A stretch of 64,000 nucleotides of DNA, taken from NCBI RefSeq assembly GCF_901000735.1, contig NC_081551.1, positions 4,091,605-4,155,604 of the forward strand. Direction: 5' to 3'. Position 1 is the first letter of the stretch; each line of letters begins with the position of its first letter. The notes under the pieces were generated by a model, which searched no databases, was not told the DNA's origin, and was given only the letters and a program-made list of their open reading frames with translations. This document shows, piece after piece, positions 49,600 through 63,491 of this stretch. This stretch comes from Corylus avellana (taxonomy: Eukaryota > Streptophyta > Magnoliopsida > Fagales > Betulaceae). The translations under genes were made by a program, and so were the position numbers.

Positions 49600-52500
49600 A
49601 TGTGTGGAATACTGGCGGTCTTTGGTTGCACTGACAACTCTCAGGCCAAACGCTCCCGTATCATTGAATTGTCTAGGAGGTCATTTCTCTTTTTTGTTTT
49701 TGTGCAAATTTTCTTAATTTGTTTTGGATGTGGATGATTTTGGTCGAACTCAAAATGTGCACGATTTAGATGTTTTATTTCCTATGATTCACATTGTTTG
49801 GGTTGTAATTAGTTTCGTTGGTTGAGAGTGAGGTTGAATGAATCGAAGCAAACCTGTTGTCCGTGCTATTTCTATCGTTTCAAGGCTATATATGCAATAC
49901 CCACCATTTCTATCACTGCATGTGATTTGTAGCAATTGATTTTGCTCCTTCTAATGCCAAGTCATTTTTTTTCAAGTGGGTTTTTTGTGCTTAAAGAATT
50001 CGTTGACAGTTTGGATAAAACAAAAGGGGATATGTTCATGACGTTGGTTCCATAGTAAGTTCATTGGGGCTTTTTTTTTTTTTCATAAGTTCATTGAGCT
50101 TGTGGTAGAATGATGTTACTTTAGTGATGCAAGGATGCTAATTAATTATCCCAAAAAGAAAAAGGAAGTTTTGGATGCTGATTTGTTTTTTCTAATGCCT
50201 TCTAAATTTTGCTTCGAAAGCACACCGAGTGAACAGTTCGTTTTACAATTATGGCATAACTTTGAAGTTTGCCTTAACCCAAAATGCAAAATTTCTTTAA
50301 TTGTGATAATTATTTGTATTTTTTTGATGTGGGATGCAAAGCAATTTTTTTTTTCTTCTTTTTTTCATTTTGTTTATGGGAAAGAATGAAATGCCTAATA
50401 GAGTGATTTGAAAGTGTAGGTTGCGCCATAGAGGTCCTGATTGGAGTGGTCTGCATTGTCATGAGGATTGCTATCTTGCTCATCAACGATTAGCTATTGT
50501 GGACCCTGCTTCTGGAGATCAGCCACTTTACAATGAAGACAAGACGGTTATTGTCACGGTATATCTTCTTTAAGCGTAATGCTCTATAGATTGCAAGTAC
50601 TATTGGTTTTAACCTAAATGGGATAGAATCATAACTCTGTGATGTAGTTCTACACTTTGATTAGTGTTTCTTAAAGAATTGGTGGAAACCTTTTCTTAAT
50701 ATTGCAAAACCTCATTTCAGAGTTTTGGTGCTTTGTTCTTAGGTTAATGGTGAGATATATAACCACAAACAACTAAGAGAAAAGCTGAAGTCCCATCAGT
50801 TCCGAACTGAAAGTGACTGCGAAGTGATTGCTCATCTTGTAAGTAATTGAGAGACTGGAGATCTTGTGTCCACAGTTCTTGCCCATCTTGAAAGCAATTG
50901 AGAACTTAGCCACTTATCTTTTTCAGTATGAAGAGTATGGTGAAGATTTTGTGGACATGTTGGATGGCATGTTCTCCTTTGTCCTTCTCGACACCCGGGA
51001 TAAAAGTTTTATTGCGGCTCGTGATGGTATTGGTATTACCCCACTTTACGTTGGCTGGGGTCTCGATGGTACGTAATTTCATCCTTGCATAAAGAATGCT
51101 CTTTTCTCCTAGGATCTGGGTTGACACATTGTTAATTGTTGTAGCTGTCATTTCTCATATATCAAGGTCCTTTTCTACACATTTCTTTTATTACTTTTAA
51201 TATTATTTCTATGTGAATTGTTCTTACATGCAAATGAATGAGAAAAACCATTTGATGAGTAGCATTCTAGTGTGTTGGACATGAATCATATCTTTGTATA
51301 TAGACCTGGTAGGTGAATGTCCCAAGCATTATATGATTTTGCTTGGCTCCCAATCTTAAAGAACTTTTTTTATTGCTATTTTTTTTTTTTTTTTTAAAAG
51401 TTAGGGTCATGTTTATTGTTGATACTCTAATACTTGCACATTATAAGAAACATTATGGTGTTAGACATGGTTTGCGTTCTTATGCTCATATCTTATCTTT
51501 TAGTCTATGTTGATCTTATAAGACCTCTAGAATGCATACATCTCTTTAATATGTTTATTTCCATTTCATTTTGTATGCCTTTATGATTTACTTGTTTGAG
51601 TGAAGCCTTATTGATTTTATAATGTACTCCGTTGTTAATCTCAACAATTTTCTTCCGCTACTTTGACATTCTTTCCTGTTCTTGATTAACTATATTTTGT
51701 TTATTTGTTTATATGTTTTAAGTGTAAATTGCAGTAAAGTGGTTAGTCACAATCTTTGTTGATTTTGATCATTGCTAATTCGTGGGTTATGTTGACATGT
51801 ATGATGTGATTTATTATGAAAAAAATCTACAATGCTCATATACTTAGGAAGCTGTTATTTCCTTCACTTAAGCAAGATCTTACATTAGCTATAATTTAAT
51901 TCAACCCAATTTTGGCTCTCAACTCATATGCAAACTTTTATTTAGTACTTTATCTAGAGCTATTTCATTTTGTATTTTGTTTTTCTAAATCTTAGTAAGG
52001 AGTGTATACTTGAATTAGTGTATTGCTTGTTTCATTACAGGATCGGTATGGTTTGCCTCAGAAATGAAGGCTTTGAGTGATGATTGTGAAAGATTCACGT
52101 CTTTTCTTCCTGGGCATATATATTCTAGCAAACAGGGTATGCATCTATGAAGTTAGTGAATAACATTTTTTTTTTTAATGTTATTTTTATTTATTTTTTA
52201 TTTTTTTAAGAAATATTAAGTGAAGTATTGGCTATACATTCTCAAATTGATGGACCAGTCTTTGTTCTGGGTTGGCTCGAAATTCTTAAATCTGTTTTGG
52301 ATTTCTGAAGACAAAATATCTTCAGCTCCAAATTTTTATGTTGATAATGATCATTGTTGACATCTTTTATGGAATGTTCGCAAAGATTACTCTGAAAAAT
52401 TCATATTTATACTGTTAATTGTAAAATGTGTTTATTCTGTTAATGGTTTTTGTATGAATTTATGATACTTTTTATTCCATAAAAATGTCTGTTCTACCGT

Positions 52501-55500
52501 GATAGGTAGTGAAATGAAGGAACAAGTAAATGATATGCTTTTCTTTTACATGGGGAACTCAAGACATTCTTCAAAAATTGTCAAAGCTTTTAAAGGATTT
52601 GTGGTTACGCTTTGAAATTCTATGATACCATATGCTTTTTGATTTTGGCTGTAAAAATTCAAAAAATTACTTCTAATTTTTATTATTATTTTTTATATTT
52701 GTGTGAAAAAGATAAATCTAAACTTTTTATGCATTACTCAAGTTTTTTAGATGTGGTATGAGCTGCTTATAGTATAATCTGTGACATGTTTGCAGGAGGG
52801 TTTAGAAGATGGTACAGCCCACCGTGGTATTCAGAGAAGATACCCTCAACTCCATATGATCCCATGCTCTTACGTGAGGCCTTTGAGAAGGTATGCTCTG
52901 GACTTGTGCTTGTTTAAACTTTATTTCTTTTATTTTTGTTTTTAACTTGTTATTGGCAATTAGTTTATCCCTTTCTTGTATTTGTGGTTGTTAGACGTGC
53001 ATTGCAGAGATTATGATACTGATGTAGAAGTCTTTCCTTTTGATTGACTAAACATTTCTCTTATACTTTGCCTCTTATGAGGATAATTCGTGTGTTGGGT
53101 TGGATTCTTTTGGTTGTTACTGATTTTCTATTTTAGCCAACATCCGTGCACCTTTATTGTCATACCACATGATTACTTAGTGTTTCTAACTTCATTCTTT
53201 TGTTTTTGGGTCTCAAATTCATGCAGGCTGTGGTAAAGAGACTTATGACGGATGTACCATTTGGTGTGCTTTTGTCTGGAGGTCTGGACTCCTCACTTGT
53301 TGCTGCTGTGGCTGGCCGCCATTTGGCAGAAGCAGGAGCTGCTTTTCAGTGGGGATCACAGTTGCACACCTTTTGCATTGGTTTGAAGGTCGTAATACTT
53401 TTCTCGTGTTAGACAGTCTAGCTTGGTCCTTCATCTTTTCTGTTTTTACCAAAAACTGGGGTCTTAGTGCTTTTAGTGGTATCTGTAGATTATATCTGCT
53501 ATGAGGGCGCTGACTTGGATTTGGAGTGTGACCTCTGTACAGGGTGTTAATTTGTAATGCAGAACAAAGTGAAATGACTTGTTATTGATGCCTTAATTGT
53601 TTGTCTTGCATGTGCAAAGTTTGGTGTGTCTGGCACACAAAGTGGCTATTTTTTTGAGTTTTTTGTTACATGTTACTAGGTTATTTTCCTGTAATTGAGT
53701 TTTTGTAAGATTTTTGCTTCTGGATTATGTTCTACAAATATAAATGCTACATTTTCATTTTGAAATATTCAGGGTTCTCCGGATCTAAAAGCTGCCAGAG
53801 AGGTGGCAGATTATCTTGGAACTCGTCATCATGAGTTCTACTTCACTGTTCAGGTAATCACTCTTTTTGTTTTTGGGAAAAGACTTGGATATGTTAAGTG
53901 CATCCCAAGTATTTAAATAGTAAGTGTCTCTTCTCTTTGGCATATCAGGAAGGCATTGATGCACTTGAGGAAGTCATTTACCATATTGAAACATATGATG
54001 TGACCACTATCAGAGCTAGCACGCCAATGTTTCTTATGTCTCGAAAAATTAAATCTTTGGGAGTGAAAATGGTTCTTTCTGGGGAAGGTTCAGATGAAAT
54101 TTTTGGAGGTTACTTGTACTTCCACAAGGCACCTAACAAGGAGGAGTTGCACCGAGAAACATGTCAGAAGGTATCCTGCTGTATCTTTTTCTGCTTTTTG
54201 TTGTGGATGATGCATGTGCAGAAGATTGCTGGATTCTATTGTACTATGATGTTATTGTTTCAAGTTGTTTGATGGCTTCTGTGATTTTGCCACAGATTAA
54301 AGCTCTTCATCTTTATGACTGCCTGAGGGCCAATAAATCAACTTCGGCTTGGGGTGTTGAGGCTCGTGTACCCTTTTTAGATAAAGAATTCCTCAATGTT
54401 GCTATGAGCATTGATCCTGAGTGGAAAATGGTATAACACTTATTGGCTTTTGCTCTACTCTGCTTCCCAATTTTTAAACTGCGAGCAGTTCAAATACATC
54501 ATGCAAGGATAGTGGCTACAAACATATAAAACAAAGCTAAAAAGGGAATGCATTAAATAGGAACTTACCTAATAGCAGAGTTTGCCATTGCCAATTATAT
54601 CTTAAGCCTTGGTGCATATCATTACATGATACAATGTTTGATTTACCTGGGTCACTTTCTGTGCCCTGGTTCCCTTCTATATGGGCCACTGTATTTGCAT
54701 ATGCATCATGAGTTCCCTTAATTAATGTGTCTTGGGGTGTGGTTATCTTTACTCTTAGGTCCAAGAAATATCCTAGTATTTGGTGCTTGTTTCTGTATTG
54801 GCACCTGATGCATCAAATAGTGTGAGGTCTCTAGAAAAACTCTAATGTCCATTTATGATGTCAAATGAAACACTGTTCTGAAATTTGTACATCTACCTCC
54901 CCCCCCCACTGCGGTGAATTTATACCTATTTTCCATATATTTCTATTGACAGGTCAGGCCTGATCTTGGAAGAATTGAGAAGTGGATCTTACGCAATGCA
55001 TTTGATGATGAAGAGAACCCATATTTGCCAAAGGTTTGGAATTATGTGCCTTTTCTACATTCAAGGCCATTGTGCCAGTCAATCCTAATGTGGACTACCT
55101 TTTTACATGTTCTGTTTGTTTTATTTCCGTTTATCAGTCCTATTGGATGGTTCGTGTATTTCACATGACTTTTCTGGTTATTTAATTCATGTTGCTTTTA
55201 ACCACGCGGTCATGGTTGCAATTACCACAGACCACGGTTTACATAATTGTTGTTTTAAATTTTTTTTAAAAAAGTTATTTAATTAATGTTGCCATGGAAG
55301 ACTTGTTGAAGTATTCATTTTTTTTTTTTGGTTATAGAATATATTGTACAGGCAGAAGGAACAGTTCAGTGATGGCGTTGGGTACAGTTGGATTGACGGC
55401 TTGAAGGATCATGCAAACAAACAAGTATGTGTCATTTGAACTTGTGGAATGGTGATATAACTTGGATTCTTCATTGTCATGCTGCAGTCTTTCATTTTGG

Positions 55501-56252
55501 AACCAGAACTGTGCCTAACTTTGTTTGACATTCCAGCTCAAGAAACATAAGAGATGCTTATTTGTTGGTCATATGATTGTTTCTTATTTTTCTATTTATT
55601 ACTGGCCAGGTAACGGATGCAATGTTGATGAATGCGAGCTTTGTTTACCCTGAAAATACTCCTACCACAAAGGAAGCATACTGCTACAGAACTATATTTG
55701 AGAAGTTCTATCCTAAGGTTCGTGTTTGCATGTTTTCAATGTGCATAAGAGTTGGGTAGATTTTGTTTCTTTGCCCCCGTTTATTAATATCTGTAGTTAT
55801 CTACTGGCTAGTGGCATAAGATGTTCCTCCATGCTCTATTTTGATAGGCAATGTCGGAGTTGCTGTTCAAAATTTTCAAAATTTCCTCTCTTTTCCTAGA
55901 GCTTATTTTCAATCAAATAGAGAATCATTTATCTTCTGAGTGTTGCCTCCTGGCTTTTGTGTGCATTTTTTTGTAAATTTAATTACAAATATTTATTTTT
56001 GATTTGCGATTTGTTGAACAGAATGCTGCTAGGTCAACAGTTCCTGGCGGCCCAAGTGTAGCATGCAGTACAGCAAAAGCTGTGGAATGGGATGCTGCAT
56101 GGTCAAAAAATCCTGACCCATCTGGTCGTGCAGCACTTGGTATTCATGAGGCTGCCTATGAGGAAGAAGTGGATGCCAAGGATCCCAATCTGATGAATGG
56201 CTCCAAACAAAAACTACAAGCGCTTGCAGACAAAGCTACAACAATTGTTTGA
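49600..56252 (+). CDS. ASN: Glutamine-dependent asparagine synthetase, 584 aa
   Basis: Fourteen exons: 49600-49679, 50420-50558, 50743-50838, 50927-51068, 52041-52136, 52796-52890, 53227-53388, 53773-53853, 53949-54170, 54296-54430, 54953-55033, 55338-55424, 55610-55717 and 56022-56252 (1755 nt). The protein starts MCGILAVFG, so Cys2 is the amidotransferase nucleophile after Met removal. The glutaminase domain (about 2-190) shows [27 protein letters not shown]. The synthetase domain has the PP-loop SGGLDSS (233-239) and [17 protein letters not shown]. It makes asparagine from aspartate, ATP and glutamine in the cytosol for nitrogen transport. The length and the C-terminal segment fit the plant ASN2/ASN3-type branch; exact paralogue not decided. 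All catalytic residues looked for are present. Confidence 0.97.
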
Positions 56253-56857
56253 CTGAGGACTTTGTGTTATTATTTCACGTGATTGCCGACGAAAATAGTT
56301 CTTGATGAGATTGGTACCGGATTTCTTGTTGACTCTCAATTCCTTGTAATATGCACCAAATCCAACCAGCGAAAGCTTTTTTGCATTAGATAATATAGTT
56401 AGTAACACACCTCTTTCTGCTATTGTGACAGATCCTGCACCAAAAGGCTTAGTGGTTATGAAGTTCCCCTTTGTTTTACATCAATAAAGCTGTTGCTGAA
56501 CTGTTTGTTTGTTTTTTTTTTGTGTGTGTGCAGATTACTCTTATCGTTTTCAAGCCTAACAACTTCATCTAGTCCCTTTGGTATCTTAATGGAATTTCTT
56601 TTTGGATATGAAATCTAATTTTACGATCTCCTAGCATGCGTTTGACCTTGTTCCAAAAGACTTCAATCATAATTCTGGTTCTACACATACGAAAAGCACT
56701 CCTTTTCTTTTTGTTGACATTTATGTTATGAGTAAGCACCAAATCTATGAATGTTTCGAACACTTTCATAACATATTATAAAATAAATGTACATAATTTA
56801 ATATATACAATTAGATTCATATATCTAAATAAATCACAAATTCACTAGTCTATAACT
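56253..56857. other. Convergent 3' region, ASN / F-box
   Basis: 3' UTR of ASN with a likely polyadenylation signal aataaa at about 56481-56486, then spacer. No further gene seen. Confidence 0.5.
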
Positions 56858-57619
56858 CTACTTTCCCTGTAACATGTTACAAAACAAATCCACTTCATGA
56901 TCGCATTGGCAATACGCACAACACATAAACTTAGCATTCTCATCTTCTATATAGTCGCCGGAATGCCATCTTGCCTTTTTCGTCGCCAAAGAATTTGGCG
57001 TCCTCCCGTAGTTGTTGCATGTTTCTATATGACAATAAGGCTCTTGATCTCTAACAATGTTATTGTTGATCCACATGCTTCGAACATAGTCTTTTACTCT
57101 CCTTCGACATTCTTTTATTCTTGAGCCTCTTAGCTCGCAAGTAATTAAAGAAGAGAGAAGCTGCAAGCCCTGTTGCTTTAATTGACCCCCAGAACAAATT
57201 AAAATAAGACCATATATATACGACGCTTCAACATGCCCCTTTCTAGATGCTTTCTCCAAGAACTCAAGCCCCAATCCTTGATCCTTAGAACTGAAGTACC
57301 CACATATGCCTTCTCTAAATAATGCATCTGGGTTTTCACTCTTTTTACAACGTCTTAAGAGTGACGAAACCTCATTTTTCGTGTACCAAACGAGTGGAAG
57401 CTCCTTCAACGAGACGTGTTGAAAGATGTAATCATCCTCTGCCAACCCGTGAAAATCCTTGCAACTTGACTTAATGTTTAGAAGGTCGGTGAACGAAGCT
57501 GATGCAATCTTGGCAAGAACTTCCATCAACAAGTCATTTGGGAGAGATTTTATGCCGACCTTGCGCTGCTCTCTTCTCTTTCCCGTTGGCTTTGAAACAC
57601 CCGGCGAGGAAAACATCAT
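56858..57619 (-). CDS. F-box protein of the At2g35280/At1g67340-like group, 253 aa
   Basis: A single exon on the minus strand. After a basic N-terminus (KPTGKRREQRKVG) an F-box follows (about residues 24-62: IKSLPNDLLMEVLAKIASAS, then DLLNIKSSCKDFHGLAED). Next comes a region with Sel1-like helical character (ENPDALFREGICGYFSS, GLEFLEKASRKGHVEASYIY). A cysteine cluster closes the protein (CCAYCQCDHEVDLFC), reminiscent of the zinc-binding end of related F-box/MYND proteins but without a full MYND finger. F-box proteins recruit substrates to SCF ubiquitin ligases; the substrate is unknown. Members of this group expand by local duplication in plants. An in-frame ATG pair (MMFSS) starts the frame. 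Confidence 0.85.
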   Translation of the reverse strand: MMFSSPGVSKPTGKRREQRKVGIKSLPNDLLMEVLAKIASASFTDLLNIKSSCKDFHGLAEDDYIFQHVSLKELPLVWYTKNEVSSLLRRCKKSENPDALFREGICGYFSSKDQGLGLEFLEKASRKGHVEASYIYGLILICSGGQLKQQGLQLLSSLITCELRGSRIKECRRRVKDYVRSMWINNNIVRDQEPYCHIETCNNYGRTPNSLATKKARWHSGDYIEDENAKFMCCAYCQCDHEVDLFCNMLQGK

Positions 57620-57980
57620 AGCAAGAAAGAAACGAAGAGGACCGTTTAATGGGAATTAGAACGATTACCCGACCCAAAAGCAAGTTTGAATAAAAACTCC
57701 AGATATTTGTGGTTAAGAAAAAGGATCCTATATATAGAGTTGTGACGTCTTCCTATGCTTACACGTCATAATACTAGTCCATGCCGGTTTAGGATAGAGC
57801 CAAAGCCAATTCCTTTTCCTCAATGAATTAGGACAGCAGACAAAATAGAATTTCCTCTTGTCCAGGAACTCCTATGATATTTCGGGAACCGACATGTCCG
57901 TGGCGGAGGTGGACTGATGACTTTGGGAAAATACAAATTTATTCCTCACAAAATAATCAAAATTCAAATCCCTCTATTAA

Positions 57981-58153
57981 GTAATGATTTTTAGCACACC
58001 GGCGTGATTAAACAGTAAGCACGCCGGTGTTAAAATTTTATTATTATTATTTTCTTATTTTTTTTATTATTTAAATATTATTTTAATAATATTTTATAAT
58101 ATTTTAATACTAACGTATTTATTGTTCAAGCACACCGGTGTACTAAAAATTAC
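57981..58153. mobile_element. Short TIR element (MITE), about 173 bp
   Basis: Termini gtaatgatttttagcacaccggcgtg and, reading inward from the right, gtaatttttagtacaccggtgtg are inverted repeats. A third related motif, gcacgccggtgt, lies inside at about 58019-58030. The centre is pure AT-rich sequence. TSD not clear. Confidence 0.65.
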
Positions 58154-58654
58154 TATTCCTATCTACTTTCTATCGGTCTCTCTATTTTTTAAATAATTTA
58201 CTACTTTTTTTTTAATTAATTGTGATTTATTTTTGTAACTGAAATTCGGTATGTTATTATTAATTATGGGTTCTTTGAAGCACTTAGAGCATTTATATTC
58301 GGCTTAACAAATATTTAGTTAAAAAATATATTTTTCTATTTTAACTATCCACTTTTTCAAATCCATCCGGCTTAACATTTTAGTTATTACTTCCACTTTT
58401 TCTATTTAAAATATCATTTCTTTATCTACTTTTCCCATTCCTAAAGAAGAGGGAGCAAGATTACTTTTATTATTAAACAAGATTATTGTAGCAGCTCAAC
58501 AAATTCTTGATTATTTTATTAAGCCAGATGTAGAGCATTTTTCGTTACATTGCTAGTTAAAATAGCCTAAAAACTAATTTGTTAAGGCCAATGTAAATGC
58601 TCTTACAAATCTAGCATCAAACAAAAAAGTTGATAAGCTCCACTTCGATCATAA

Positions 58655-59292
58655 TATCATATTAAAAAAAGTCCACATAACTGCCTCAAACTACCACCCA
58701 ATTGACAATGTTCTCCCTAAACTTTCAATTGTGACAATATCCCTCTCAAACTACCAAAAATTATCAAAGTTCCCCCAATGACGAAACTATCCTTAATAAA
58801 ATAAAAACAAAAAATAATAAAACTTCTAGAAAAAACCTAAAACTAATTAAAAAAAAAAAATCCAAAGGGTAGAAAATTAAAAATTAAAAAAAAATTCCTT
58901 TTTATAAGAAAAAAAATTAAAAAATTTCGTTTTTTATTTTGTTTTATAAATTTTTTAAAATAAAAATTTCCGTTTTAATATATATATATTCTTTTTTTTT
59001 TTAATATTTTTATAAAAAAATTAAAAAAAAAATCGTTTAAAAACTTTTTTTTTTTAAAAAAAAATTGTTCTTTTGAAAAATTATTATTATTATTTTTTTT
59101 TAATTTATAAGGGTATTTTTATCTTATTAATAAATATATAAGGGCATTTTGATCTTTTTGTTAGTCTTGGAGGGGACATTAACAATGTTTTGGTAGTTTA
59201 AAGGGAATATTGTCACAATTAAAAGTTTGGAAGAAACATTGCCAATTAAGTGGTAGTTTAAAGAGGTTATATAGACTTTACCCTATCATATT
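58655..59292. mobile_element. Mutator-like miniature element with 9-bp TSD
   Basis: The element 58664-59283 has inverted arms of about 110 bp (caaactaccacccaattgacaatgtt... on the left, mirrored by ...aacattgccaattaagtggtagttt on the right). It is flanked by identical 9-mers tatcatatt at 58655-58663 and 59284-59292. Long TIRs with a 9-bp duplication identify the Mutator superfamily. The centre is AT-rich and non-coding. Confidence 0.88.
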
Positions 59293-59890
59293 CTATTTTT
59301 GCTAAAACTATAAAATTTTCTTCTAAATTAGGTTTGGATGAATTTTTTTTCAATACAATCTATTAAAGTAAAAAATATAAAAAAGCATATGAAAATCATA
59401 TGCTCCATTAAAAGAGTATTCTTTGTGTGGTATATAACATTACTCCCATTAAAAAATACATGTAAAAATCACATCATTTTTGACACATCACTAATATTAG
59501 ATTAATAGATTGGTAAAATATAAATTTCTTCAATCCAGTTTGGAAGAAAACTTAACCCCACTCATATTATCTTTCTTTTTTCTTTTTTTTTCTTTTTTTT
59601 TTTTAATAAAAAAGTAAAAGTATTATAAAAGAAGAAAAAACTATACAAAAGTACATGGGTATACCTAGAAAAAAGAGTCTGGGCATACCCCAGAGAAAAC
59701 TGTATACCATCAAAATCTATCTTTTACCCAAAAAAACTGGCAGTTTACAACAACCTATGTACAGGGGTGGAGCCTATTTTCAAGACATATACAAAGACCT
59801 TCCACTCTCAGTTGTTTCACTTGGAACGCAATCAGCAGCATCTTCAGGATTAACAAGGTGGCCAATTATTACAATGAGCATGAGGAGCAT

Positions 59891-62800
59891 TTACCATCGG
59901 CAAATCCCAGGGGCCTCTGTTCGGCTTAAAGAAAGTATTTCCTCATACTTTGAAGCATATACAAAGCCCCACAACTGCATTAGAAGAACAAGTTATGGAT
60001 TTTGCTCTTTCATTATAAACGCCATATTGTGTCAAAAATAATAGATGAACCACAACCAAAGAGTGAGAAATGGTAGGTTTCTGCACACCTCAACTTCCTT
60101 CACTTCGAAGTCTTTGGAGTGTGCAAGGCAAGGGTTCCCATATGTTTCCGAAACAGAACTTGATCCATTCAATCTTCAAGAGAAAATTAAATCTGTTACC
60201 AAATTGATACAGCAAGATTTTCCTTTGTTCTGAATGCAAAGTTAAAAGGAAAAATGGCAAAGAATTCTCACAGATCACCATCCAAATACAGTGCAAAGTG
60301 ACCACCTCCACCAATTGCCAGAGAGTTGGTGGAGCACAGAGTGAAATAGCGATTTACACCTGCTCAAATATAACAAAGTCATTCGACAGAAACTAGTCTT
60401 GCATACCAAACCAAACCAGAAGGTTGAACCAAAACCCAGAACCCTTTTGAAGGGGATCAATGCAATTGCATATAGCAAACCATAATACTAAATGAAATTC
60501 TGTGTCTTTATAAATCCGCTAGAAACCAACCTAGGTTTGGGCAGAAAACTAGCATATATATGTTCTTGCAGCCAAGCACTCAAAGAATATTAATATACAC
60601 ATCTTAAAAGTGTGCTTGCAATCATTTCACTTGTCATTCTGAGACTAAATTGGCAGAAAGTATAAATTTTATAAAACAACATATTCTTCATCTTTATGAT
60701 AACACGCTAACTAAAATTATAAAGTAAGCAAGAAACCCTCAATTTTAGCAGTTCACTTTCTATTTTTGGGAAATAGATTTTAATATAAGAAAAAACCAAG
60801 CTCGCTATATTCAAATGTTTTTTATGAATCATAGAATTGTTGCCTAGGAGAGCCAATATGCAAAAGTAAGTACCTGTGGGGCGGAATATAACAGGTTGAT
60901 CGGATTTATTCGTGAAAACAAACGTATTATTTGTTCCCTGTTCAGTGTCTAGTGTCAACAAGATACATAAATGAAATATTTGCTAAATGAACTTAAAAAA
61001 AAAAAAATTGTGTTTCAGCAACACCTGATATTTTTTCTTGCTGGTTGGCCTAAGGGGTGCCTCAACTAAGCCACCAAATACTGCACCTTTACGGTCTCCA
61101 ACAACCTGAAAGAATATGAAGATCATGTGATAAGTGCAGAAGCTTTATCCTGAATTTCAACGTGTAGAGACACCAAACAAATTTGAGAAAACACACATTA
61201 TAGATTTAGCTTAATAAATAGAAATAGAAGGGCCATCTTTCTAAACTGAACAACATAGTAAGCTTGCAAAATGATATTTACATCTATCCCAGAGAAGTTG
61301 AAACTCTCACAAGAAAACACGATCCAATTTTGTCTACAACATCCACTCCAATAAAAGCACCTTTCCCCAATGCTTTGAACTTCTAAATAAAATTTCAATG
61401 ATCTTTTACTTGCAGAGCTGCAGATATAAAATATCTAACTTTCAAGTTAATCTCCAGATATTTTACCAGCAAGCTGAGTCCAGGCCAAAGCGTGCTCCTT
61501 CTATACAGGGTCGAAAGTGATATGCCATGCCGCCATGTACTGCAGAGTACAACAGATATATCATACAATAAGTACCGTAATTGTTTAGTGTGAGCAAGAC
61601 TGCACAACTTTAGGAAGATCCAATTTCAATTATGCAAATGAAATTTCACACCTATAGATCAATAACCATTTCCTCCCCTGAACAAGTGCTGGAAGTGAAG
61701 CATAAAGAAAAGTCCTAGTTTTCTCTGAAAGAAGCAATGAAGGTTCGGAAATGTCTGCAACTTTGACCAAGTCTTCAGACTCTTTCTCATTTTGAATATC
61801 CCTCATCTCAACCTCAGCAGTTAAAGCATCACTCCCATCAACTTTAATTTCTGAGTCACCCTTGCGATCTTGGTTTCGATAGCCACCGACTCTTGCAGCT
61901 TTGGAAATAACTCTACCAAGCGATTGTTTCCCCCTAGAAAATAAGCTTTTCTTCCCACCACTTTCCTTCATTGCAGTGTCAGATTGCAGGTCGCCTGATT
62001 CAATTTCACCATTATTCTGCTCATCTGACTTTGAATTATCTCCGGAGTCAGAGGATGACAATAGAGAGTAGAGAAATGCTGTAAAAGAAGAAGTATCAGG
62101 CCCATCAACAACTTCCCCAGTACCCTCTTCACCAATTGATTCTAGTTGACCTTTTTTTGACTCACTCTCATCTTCCTGTCAAAACAAAAACTACGAGAGT
62201 TGTAATCTGGAACACTTAATGAAGAGTCTAAAGTTAACATTATATAAATCAACATTCAAACAAAAACTTAATCCTTATCTGGATAAAGGGTTTTGTAACA
62301 TTGCATCCTTTGTGAATAATCTAATACTTCACAATTCAATCCCTTGAATGTTTCTTAGACAATCGTGGGTCAGCTAGGTAGGAACTTGAGGGTTACTATC
62401 GATTAAGAGACATAAAATACAGACTATAAAAGGATAAATCAACCGCTTTGAGGGATCGGACATCTGATTGATCACTTTGGGGGGATCAACCTCCAACTGT
62501 TGCACAAAGCAATCGATGTTTTCATTGATTGATTTGCCATACGACATCTGCATCCTTTTATAGAGAGGATTGCAGCTCATTTTCAGAAGAATCACCTTCT
62601 AATGAGAAGAGTGCAATCATGCAATTATTATGATTATGAAAAATATTATGGAGATATTTTGGGATCCTATCACAAGTTTCATGCTTGCTGAGTCCAGGTT
62701 AGCCAATCAGGGTCAAAGGAGGCTACTGGGGCTTGGTCTTGCCAAAGAGTTTGCCAATTTATAGGGAAAAGAGCTGCAACCTAGCTCAATTCCTATATAA

Positions 62801-63152
62801 AGAAGAGAATACTTGGATTTTTTTTTTTTAGTTTACAAAGAAAAATCTTCCATTTTCTGTTTATCACAAATAAAAATACTTATAAACCCCCTCCTTTCAA
62901 TGAATACACATAAAACCTCTTCAGTGCTCTATAAAAAAAAAAAAAAAACTAAAACGGCAAGAAATGAAAAAAAGATAAAAAAGAAAAAAGCGAAGCATTT
63001 TCAAGACAGAGCAGAGGGAGAGAGAGACTTACAGGTGGATGAGGATGAGGATGAGGTTTTGGGGGTTTATCAGAGATGGGGTTGAGGATGACAGTGGTGA
63101 GATCAGACACAAAGTGGGCTGCTTTTCCCCGCAGCGACTGTTGCCTACCCAT
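59891..63152 (-). CDS. TLDc-domain protein, 372 aa
   Basis: Eight exons on the minus strand: 63033-63152, 61652-62175, 61467-61539, 61025-61105, 60874-60937, 60272-60359, 60089-60173 and 59891-59974 (1119 nt, intact frame). The first exon codes MGRQQSLRGKAAHFVSDLTT and ends PHPHPHPP. Exon 2 adds an acidic, serine-rich low-complexity region. The TLDc domain (about residues 187-371) reads LYASLPALVQGRKWLLIY, RHGISLSTLYRRSTLWPGLS, GDRKGAVFGGLVEAPLRPTS, NSLAIGGGGHFALYLDGD and ends FVYASKYEEILSLS. TLDc proteins such as OXR1 and NCOA7 bind the V-ATPase and influence oxidative-stress resistance; the Arabidopsis relative At4g39870 is annotated as a TLD-domain protein. The role in plants is not settled. 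No frame damage seen. Confidence 0.92.
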
Positions 63153-63491
63153 TTCTCTAATCCTAAAAGAGGATTGGAATTTCCAGTCACAACCTTTCAG
63201 CACATAGATATGATGAGGGATTCTTTATTCCCACTTTCTCTTTCTTTTGTGCTTCAATTTTTGCCACAAGCTCTATGATTCCATTATTTATCTTCTTTCT
63301 CTACAAAGACTTTTCCTACCTGGGTTAGGAGGATCTGGCCGGAGAAGGGAGCGTATGCACAAAGTTAATCCTTGGGTCTTGGGGGGAGGTACTTTTCAAA
63401 GTAATAGTTGCCACCCAACATCAACTTCGGCAAGATTCCAAGATGGTGGTTATATCAATTTATTTTTATTTAGCTAGGTTGAGAACAAAAG
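63153..63491. other. Spacer between TLDc gene and tRNA-Arg
   Basis: Contains the TLDc promoter/5' UTR on the minus strand. No other feature. Confidence 0.4.

Larger units (their letters stand above)
57620..59890. other. Intergenic, transposon-rich
   Basis: Promoter side of the F-box gene, then two inverted-repeat elements (57981-58153 and 58664-59283) and AT-rich filler with long T and A tracts. No gene seen; the frame at 59655-60041 overlaps the TLDc gene's 3' end antisense. Confidence 0.5.

Noticed and set aside
59655..60041. 128-codon plus-strand frame
   Set aside because: Antisense to the last exon of the TLDc gene and its 3' UTR; no protein family resemblance.
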